From Propionicimonas sp020161015 (GTDB lineage Bacteria > Actinomycetota > Actinomycetes > Propionibacteriales > Propionibacteriaceae): a stretch of DNA of 64,000 nucleotides. Location of the stretch: contig NZ_CAXWGX010000012.1 of NCBI RefSeq assembly GCF_964266745.1, forward strand, positions 124,001-188,000, written 5' to 3'. The position numbers were made by a program, and so were the translations under genes. The number at the start of each line of letters is the position of its first letter. Within the stretch, counting starts at the first letter, position 1. A model generated the notes under the pieces. It made no database searches. It saw only the letters and a list, made by a program, of their open reading frames with translations, and was not told the origin of the DNA. Below, in pieces: positions 59,210 through 64,000 of the stretch.

Positions 59210-59908
59210 GAACGCCGGCCGCAGTCCGTCCGCACCCGACACGCCGGACGCGGACAGGCGCCCGGCGAGCCACGCCCACAGGCGCGCGTCGCTGCCGCTC
59301 ACGCTCCGCCGCTCGGCGCCATCCCCGATGTCGGCCACGACGGAGTCGCCCTCCAGGTGGAGGGCGGGCAGGCCGGCGTCGGCGAGCAGGTCGAGCACCC
59401 AGCGCAGCAGCCACGCCGCGGCCGCCGGGTCGATCGCGTCGGCGGCCCAGCCGCAGTCGAGGTCGAGGTGGTGCACGCACACCTCGTGGAGCCGGGCGAG
59501 CGGCACGGCGGCGAGGGTCAGGTCGAGCCGGTGGAGCTCCACCGGGGCGGACCAGTCGGTCACCTTCTCGATCGCCGCCTGGAGGGCGCCGGCGCTGGTG
59601 TCCAGGTCGATCTGGAGCGCGAGCCCGTCGCGGTCGGCGCCGGCCTCGAGATCGGCGAACCGGCGGGACGCGGGCAGCGGCCCGGGTTGGGGGAGGCCGG
59701 CCCCGACCGCCTCGGTGATGCCCCGCAGGTGGTCCGCGCTGCGGCTCAGGTGGGTGGCCACATGGGCCCGGGACCACCCGGGCAGCGGCGTCGGCCGGTG
59801 CCACTCGTCCTCGCCGATGCCGATGGTGTAGCCGAGCAGGCGCTGGGTGGCGTCGGCGTTCCATCGGACCACGTCTTCCACCGGAATCGACCCGGTGTAC
59901 TGGCTCAT
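59201..59908 (-). CDS. Maleylpyruvate isomerase family, mycothiol-dependent enzyme (DinB-like fold)
   Basis: This 235-residue protein has the N-terminal DinB-like four-helix domain with the metal-binding His pattern: PGWSRAHVATHLSRSADHLR, then LHEVCVHHLDLDCGW. The C-terminal MDMPI-type domain includes LHLEGDSVVADIGDG. Relatives use mycothiol as cofactor for isomerisation or thiol transfer; the substrate here is unknown. It begins 90 bp from uvrA, transcribed in the opposite direction, and ends inside the 3' end of terC. Confidence 0.88.
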   Translation of the reverse strand: MSQYTGSIPVEDVVRWNADATQRLLGYTIGIGEDEWHRPTPLPGWSRAHVATHLSRSADHLRGITEAVGAGLPQPGPLPASRRFADLEAGADRDGLALQIDLDTSAGALQAAIEKVTDWSAPVELHRLDLTLAAVPLARLHEVCVHHLDLDCGWAADAIDPAAAAWLLRWVLDLLADAGLPALHLEGDSVVADIGDGAERRSVSGSDARLWAWLAGRLSASGVSGADGLRPAFLG

Positions 59909-59986
59909 GGCACCAACCTACGGCCCCGCGGCGGCCCCGGGCCAGCCCCGTCCGGATCGGCGGGACGGGCTGTCGGAGGCAGCATC

Positions 59987-59992
59987 TACCAT
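59987..59992 (+). promoter_or_regulatory. -10 hexamer positioned for leaderless start of uvrA
   Basis: TACCAT is followed by exactly 6 nt (GATCGG) and then GTG 59999. No ribosome site is present. Confidence 0.6.
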
Positions 59993-59998
59993 GATCGG

Positions 59999-62890
59999 GT
60001 GACTGACCGGCTGATCGTTCGAGGGGCGCGCGAGCACAACCTGCGCAACATCAATCTCGACCTCCCTCGCGACGCCCTGATCGTGTTCACGGGCCTGTCC
60101 GGGTCGGGCAAGTCGAGCCTCGCGTTCGACACGATCTTCGCCGAAGGCCAGCGCCGCTACGTCGAGAGCCTGTCGGCCTACGCCCGCCAGTTCCTCGGCC
60201 AGATGGACAAGCCGGACGTCGACTTCATCGAGGGCCTGTCGCCTGCGGTGTCGATCGACCAGAAGTCGACCAGCCGCAACCCGCGCTCCACCGTCGGCAC
60301 CATCACCGAGATCTACGACTACCTGCGCCTGTTGTACGCGCGGGCCGGGCGTCCGCACTGCCCGGAGTGCGGGGAGCCGATCAGCAGGCAGTCCCCCCAG
60401 CAGATCGTCGACCGGCTGCTCGCGCTGCCCGAGGGCACCCGGTTCCAGGTGCTGGCCCCGGTCGTCCGGGGTCGCAAGGGCGAGTACGTCGACCTGTTCC
60501 GCCAGCTGGCGGGTCAGGGGCTGTCCCGCGTCCGGGTGGACGGCGAGGTGCACCAGTTGCTCTCCCCGCCCACGCTGGAGAAGCAGAAGAAGCACTCGAT
60601 CGACGTGATCGTCGACCGGCTGGCCGCCAAGCCCAGCATGAAGCAGCGGCTCACCGACTCGGTCGAGACCGCCCTGGGACTGGCCGGCGGCGTGGTCTCT
60701 GTGGACTTCGTCGACCTGCCGGAGGACGACCCCCGCAGGGAGCGCCGGTACTCGGAGAAGCTGGCCTGCCCGAACGAGCACGACATCTCCGTCGAGGAGC
60801 TCGAGCCGCGGCAGTTCTCGTTCAACGGCCCGTGGGGCGCCTGTCCCGCCTGCTCGGGGCTCGGCACCCGGATGGAGGTGGACGTCGACCTCGTCGTCCC
60901 CGACACCGGCCGCAGCCTGGCCGACGGTGCGATCGCGATGTGGCAGACGCCGTACCTGGCGGGCTACTTCCAGAACCTCTTCGCCGCGCTGGCCGAGCAG
61001 GAGGGGTTCTCGGTGGAGACACCGTGGGAGAACCTGCCGTCCCGCATCCAGAGCATGCTGCTGATGGGCGTCCCGCACGCGCTCACCGTCCACAGTCGCA
61101 CCCGGCACGGACGGGAGCACACCTACCGCGCGAAGTACGAGGGCGCCGTCCCCTACGTCCGGCGCAGGCACGCCGAGGCCGAGTCGGACAACGCGCGCGA
61201 GCGGTACGCCGGCTACATGCGCGAGGTGCCGTGCCTGACGTGCAAGGGCGCCCGGCTCAAGCCCAGCTCGCTCGCCGTCACCATCGGAGGACGCAACATC
61301 GCCGAGGTCTCGGCGATGTCGATCGACGAGGTCGCCGCGTTCATGCGCAACCTCACCCTCACCGAGCGCGAGGCGCAGATCGCCGAGCGTGTGGTGAAGG
61401 AGATCAACGAGCGGTTGCGGTTCCTCCTCGATGTGGGCCTGGACTACCTGACGCTCTCCCGCCCCGCCGGGAGCCTGTCCGGCGGCGAGGCACAGCGCAT
61501 CCGGCTCGCCACCCAGATCGGGTCGGGCCTGGTCGGCGTGCTCTACGTGCTCGACGAGCCGTCGATCGGCCTGCACCAGCGCGACAACCGGCGGCTGATC
61601 GACACGCTCGTCCGGCTTCGCGAGCTCGGCAACACCCTGATCGTGGTCGAGCACGACGAGGACACCATCCGTACGTCCGACTGGGTGGTCGACATCGGGC
61701 CGGGTGCGGGCGAGCACGGCGGAGAGGTCATCGTCTCCGGAACGGTGGGCGACCTGCTCGCCCACCCCACCTCGCTCACCGGCGCCTACCTGTCCGGGCG
61801 GCGGTCCATCCCGATGCCCGAGCGGCGGCGTCCGGCCACCGGCCGGGCGATCACCGTCCATGGGGCGTCGGAGCACAACCTGCGCGACGTCACGGTGTCG
61901 TTCCCCCTGGGGCAGTTCATCGCGGTCACCGGCGTGTCCGGTTCGGGCAAGTCGTCGCTGGTGAACAGCATCCTGTACACCGCGCTGGCGAAGAAGCTGT
62001 ACAACGCGCACGCCGTGCCGGGGCGGCACCGATCGCTCACCGGCGTCGAGCACGTCGACAAGAGCATCCACGTCGACCAGTCGCCGATCGGCCGCACGCC
62101 GCGCTCGAACCCGGCCACCTACACCGGCGTGTTCGACCACATCCGCCGACTGTTCGCCGACACGCCCGAGGCGAAGGTGCGCGGCTACCAACCGGGCCGG
62201 TTCTCCTTCAACGTCAAGGGCGGACGCTGTGAGAACTGTGCCGGGGACGGCACGATCAAGATCGAGATGAACTTCCTGCCGGACGTCTACGTGCCCTGCG
62301 AGGTGTGCCACGGCGCGCGGTACAACCGCGAGACGCTCGAGGTGCACTACAAGGGACGCACGATCGCCCAGGTGCTGGACATGCCGATCGAGGAGGCTGT
62401 GGAGTTCTTCGCGGCCATCCCGTCGATCGCCCGCCACCTGCGCACCCTGGTCGACGTCGGGCTCGGCTACGTCCGGCTGGGTCAGCCGGCGACGACGCTG
62501 TCCGGCGGAGAGGCGCAGCGGGTGAAGCTCGCCTCCGAGCTGCAGAAGCGCTCCACCGGACGGACGATCTACGTGCTCGACGAGCCGACCACCGGCCTGC
62601 ACTTCGAGGACATCCGCAAGCTGTTGTCGGTCCTGCAGTCCCTGGTGGACAAGGGCAACACGGTGGTGGTGATCGAGCACAACCTCGACGTGATCAAGGC
62701 CGCCGACTGGGTGATCGACCTCGGGCCGGAGGGGGGCTCGCGGGGCGGTCAGGTCGTGGCGGAGGGCACCCCCGAGGACGTGGCCGGAAACCCGGCCTCG
62801 TTCACCGGCGCGTTCCTGAAGCCGGTGCTCGCCGGGCACCGCGTGCCGGTGGCGGTCGAGGAACCCGATCTCCTGGCGCCCGCGGGGTAG
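59999..62890 (+). CDS. uvrA: Excinuclease ABC subunit A
   Basis: This 963-residue UvrA is the damage sensor that loads UvrB. It has two ABC ATPase modules with zinc-binding insertions. The first has GLSGSGKSSLAFDTIFAEGQ near the N-terminus, zinc ligands in CPECGEPIS and CPACSG, signature SGGEAQRIRLATQIG and VLDEPSIGLHQRDN. The second has GVSGSGKSSLVNSIL, the zinc finger CENCAGDG...CEVCHG, LSGGEAQRVKLASELQ and VLDEPTTGLHFEDI. GTG 59999 starts the family N-terminus; the upstream open frame has no similarity. Confidence 0.98.
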   Translation: MTDRLIVRGAREHNLRNINLDLPRDALIVFTGLSGSGKSSLAFDTIFAEGQRRYVESLSAYARQFLGQMDKPDVDFIEGLSPAVSIDQKSTSRNPRSTVGTITEIYDYLRLLYARAGRPHCPECGEPISRQSPQQIVDRLLALPEGTRFQVLAPVVRGRKGEYVDLFRQLAGQGLSRVRVDGEVHQLLSPPTLEKQKKHSIDVIVDRLAAKPSMKQRLTDSVETALGLAGGVVSVDFVDLPEDDPRRERRYSEKLACPNEHDISVEELEPRQFSFNGPWGACPACSGLGTRMEVDVDLVVPDTGRSLADGAIAMWQTPYLAGYFQNLFAALAEQEGFSVETPWENLPSRIQSMLLMGVPHALTVHSRTRHGREHTYRAKYEGAVPYVRRRHAEAESDNARERYAGYMREVPCLTCKGARLKPSSLAVTIGGRNIAEVSAMSIDEVAAFMRNLTLTEREAQIAERVVKEINERLRFLLDVGLDYLTLSRPAGSLSGGEAQRIRLATQIGSGLVGVLYVLDEPSIGLHQRDNRRLIDTLVRLRELGNTLIVVEHDEDTIRTSDWVVDIGPGAGEHGGEVIVSGTVGDLLAHPTSLTGAYLSGRRSIPMPERRRPATGRAITVHGASEHNLRDVTVSFPLGQFIAVTGVSGSGKSSLVNSILYTALAKKLYNAHAVPGRHRSLTGVEHVDKSIHVDQSPIGRTPRSNPATYTGVFDHIRRLFADTPEAKVRGYQPGRFSFNVKGGRCENCAGDGTIKIEMNFLPDVYVPCEVCHGARYNRETLEVHYKGRTIAQVLDMPIEEAVEFFAAIPSIARHLRTLVDVGLGYVRLGQPATTLSGGEAQRVKLASELQKRSTGRTIYVLDEPTTGLHFEDIRKLLSVLQSLVDKGNTVVVIEHNLDVIKAADWVIDLGPEGGSRGGQVVAEGTPEDVAGNPASFTGAFLKPVLAGHRVPVAVEEPDLLAPAG

Positions 62891-62894
62891 CGCC

Positions 62895-63296
62895 TCAGCT
62901 GATCGTGAGCGCGTCGCCGTTCACGGTGACGGTGGCCCTGGACAGCGCCTTCGTCGCGGGCCCGGTGAGCACCGAACCGTCGGCGAGGGAGAAGCTGCTG
63001 CCGTGGCGCCCGCAGACGATCGCCGCGTCGGTCACCTGCTGCACCGGGAGGTTCTGGTGCGTGCACAGGTATCCGAAGGCCTCGAACGTCCCCGAGGTGG
63101 GCTGGGTGACCACGAACGAGCCCACGATCTTCCCCCCGCCGACGGGGATCTCGGAGGCCGGCACCGTCGTGGGGCCGGTGGCCGTCGCCGCGGACGGGCC
63201 TGAGGCCGCCGCGCACCCGGCGAGGCAGAACGTGACGGCGGCCGCCCCGGCCGTGCTGAGCACGACCCGGCGGCTGGGGAGTGACGGACTGGTCAA
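62895..63296 (-). CDS. Secreted Rieske [2Fe-2S] lipoprotein
   Basis: This protein of about 133 residues has a twin-arginine signal (SRRVVLSTAG), a hydrophobic stretch and a lipobox LAGC with Cys 28, so it is likely Tat-exported and lipid-anchored. The Rieske cluster ligands are Cys 78 and His 80 (CTHQN) and Cys 95 and His 98 (CGRHGSSFSLADG). It probably transfers electrons; the partner is unknown. TTG 63296 with AGGAGG 5 nt upstream is the best start; an upstream ATG (63338) has no ribosome site. Its stop lies 4 bp from the uvrA stop. Confidence 0.87.
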   Translation of the reverse strand: MTSPSLPSRRVVLSTAGAAAVTFCLAGCAAASGPSAATATGPTTVPASEIPVGGGKIVGSFVVTQPTSGTFEAFGYLCTHQNLPVQQVTDAAIVCGRHGSSFSLADGSVLTGPATKALSRATVTVNGDALTIS

Positions 63297-63462
63297 TGGG
63301 TCCTCCTGACTCGGATGCTGGAATGGTAGAAGGTTCAACCACCCCCTGCCTGTGACGCGCCTGTGAATCCGGCGCCAGATTGCGTCCTGCCGCCCGGAAC
63401 GGCGCTCCTGGGCTGAGGGCGGGCCTGCGGCGGTCCGCGTCCGGATCGTCAGTGGCGGTGCC

Positions 63463-63468
63463 TATGCT
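63463..63468 (+). promoter_or_regulatory. -10 hexamer before uvrC
   Basis: TATGCT is followed 7 nt later by a GTG at 63476 that is out of frame with uvrC. The real start lies further down, so transcripts would have a short leader of about 35 nt. Confidence 0.45.
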
Positions 63469-63509
63469 GGCTCGGGTGAGGACGACCCGGTTGCGTGAGG
63501 ACGGACGGC

Positions 63510-64000
63510 ATGGCTGATCCGGCCTCCTACCGTCCGGCGCCCGGCACCATCCCGACCGGGCCGGGGGTGTACCGGTTCAGCGACGCGGAGGGACGGGTCG
63601 TCTACGTCGGCAAGGCGGTCAACCTCCGCCAGCGGCTCAGCTCCTACTTCGCCGATCCCGCAGCGCTGCACTTCCGCACGCAGACGATGGTCCGCACGGC
63701 GGCGAAGGTCGAGTGGACGCTGGTGCGCAACGAACTCGAGGCGCTCCAGCTGGAGTACACCTGGATCAAGCAGTTCGAACCGCGCTTCAACATCAAGTAC
63801 CGCGACGACAAGTCCTACCCCTGGGTGGCCGTGACGTGGTCGGAGGAGTTCCCGAGGGTCTTCGTCGGCCGGGGCAGCAAGCGCAAGGGCACGCGCTACT
63901 TCGGCCCGTACGCCCAGGCGTGGGCGATCCGCGACACCATCGACTCGCTGCTGCGCGTGTTCCCGATGCGCTCCTGCACCAAGGGGGTGTTCCACAGCGC
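63510..64000 (+). CDS. uvrC: Excinuclease ABC subunit C, N-terminal part (3' end outside window)
   Basis: The open frame runs off the window and shows the first 163 codons of UvrC, the nuclease that makes both cuts in excision repair. The GIY-YIG domain is clear: GPGVYRFSDAEGRVVYVGKA then VNLRQRLSSYF, followed by KVEWTLVRNELEALQLEYTW and FEPRFNIKYRDDKSYPWVAV. FVGRGSKRKGTRYFGPYAQA follows. ATG 63510 gives the family start; an in-frame GTG at 63495 is an alternative. uvrB, uvrA and uvrC thus lie within 8 kb. Confidence 0.95.
   Translation, partial: MADPASYRPAPGTIPTGPGVYRFSDAEGRVVYVGKAVNLRQRLSSYFADPAALHFRTQTMVRTAAKVEWTLVRNELEALQLEYTWIKQFEPRFNIKYRDDKSYPWVAVTWSEEFPRVFVGRGSKRKGTRYFGPYAQAWAIRDTIDSLLRVFPMRSCTKGVFHS

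Noticed and set aside
63298..63338. Upstream ATG (63338) for the Rieske lipoprotein
   Set aside because: It would place 14 extra residues before the Tat signal and lacks a ribosome site; AGGAGG fits TTG 63296.
63476..63512. Leaderless uvrC start at GTG 63476
   Set aside because: The spacing from TATGCT is suitable but the GTG is out of frame with the UvrC coding sequence.

Overview
The window is a chromosomal segment of a very G+C-rich actinomycete. The lineage call rests on the gene set and order: a SepF/YggT/DivIVA (Wag31) cell-division tail after ftsZ, MoxR-DUF58-transglutaminase and ATP-grasp/alpha-E/transglutaminase clusters, DUF3040, an SAV_6107-type HEPN gene before dinB, a PdtaR-type ANTAR regulator, a mycothiol-type enzyme family, and many GTG starts. 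A member of the Propionibacteriales (Propionibacteriaceae-like) fits best, but that finer placement is inference. No phage, plasmid, transposase or CRISPR genes are visible; almost everything is conserved core genome.

Layout. 1-5.5 kb: end of the spc ribosomal operon (rplF-rplR-rpsE-rpmD-rplO), then an 840-bp non-coding block full of palindromic and 20-bp tandem repeats, then secY-adk-map. 5.5-11.2 kb: a ketopantoate-reductase-like gene, a GNAT enzyme, an RDD membrane protein and two adjacent DEAD-box RNA helicases. 11.3-16.3 kb: circularly permuted ATP-grasp, alpha-E and transglutaminase genes converging on an FAD enzyme and a DUF4126 membrane protein. 16.3-18.6 kb: an SOS-type box, HEPN gene, dinB and DUF3040. 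18.6-22.9 kb: leftward MoxR ATPase, DUF58 and membrane transglutaminase genes.

23-41 kb is the division and cell wall cluster: mraZ, a structured mraW-type leader RNA, rsmH, ftsL, ftsI, murE, murF, mraY, murD, ftsW, murG, murC, ftsQ, ftsZ, pgeF, sepF, yggT, divIVA. Overlapping or closely spaced stops and starts from rsmH to ftsQ indicate one long transcription unit making lipid II and the septal synthase; ftsZ, sepF and divIVA have their own promoter-like sequences. 41-46.5 kb: DksA/TraR-type zinc protein, lspA, rluD-type synthase, pyk, a divergent hypothetical/HTH pair around a 19-bp palindrome, tRNA-Leu(CAA) and pdtaR. 46.5-64 kb: thioesterase, polA, a small monooxygenase-fold gene, a second repeat block, a maltokinase-cap-like gene, rpsA, coaE, a zinc-ribbon/PrsW-like membrane gene with a Pro/Gln-rich partner, uvrB, terC, a DinB-fold enzyme, uvrA, a Rieske lipoprotein and the start of uvrC. 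DNA repair is well represented (dinB, polA, uvrA, uvrB, uvrC).

The least explained material is non-coding. A dispersed palindromic repeat has inverted 19/20-bp unit arrays around a central hairpin and occurs as five copies in two intergenic blocks (1.9-2.5 kb and 50.1-50.5 kb). About nine TGG-type motifs, roughly 10 bp apart, precede mraZ. A compact three-way-junction-like leader precedes terC. A recurrent arrangement places a TANNNT hexamer exactly 6 nt before a GTG start, predicting leaderless mRNAs.
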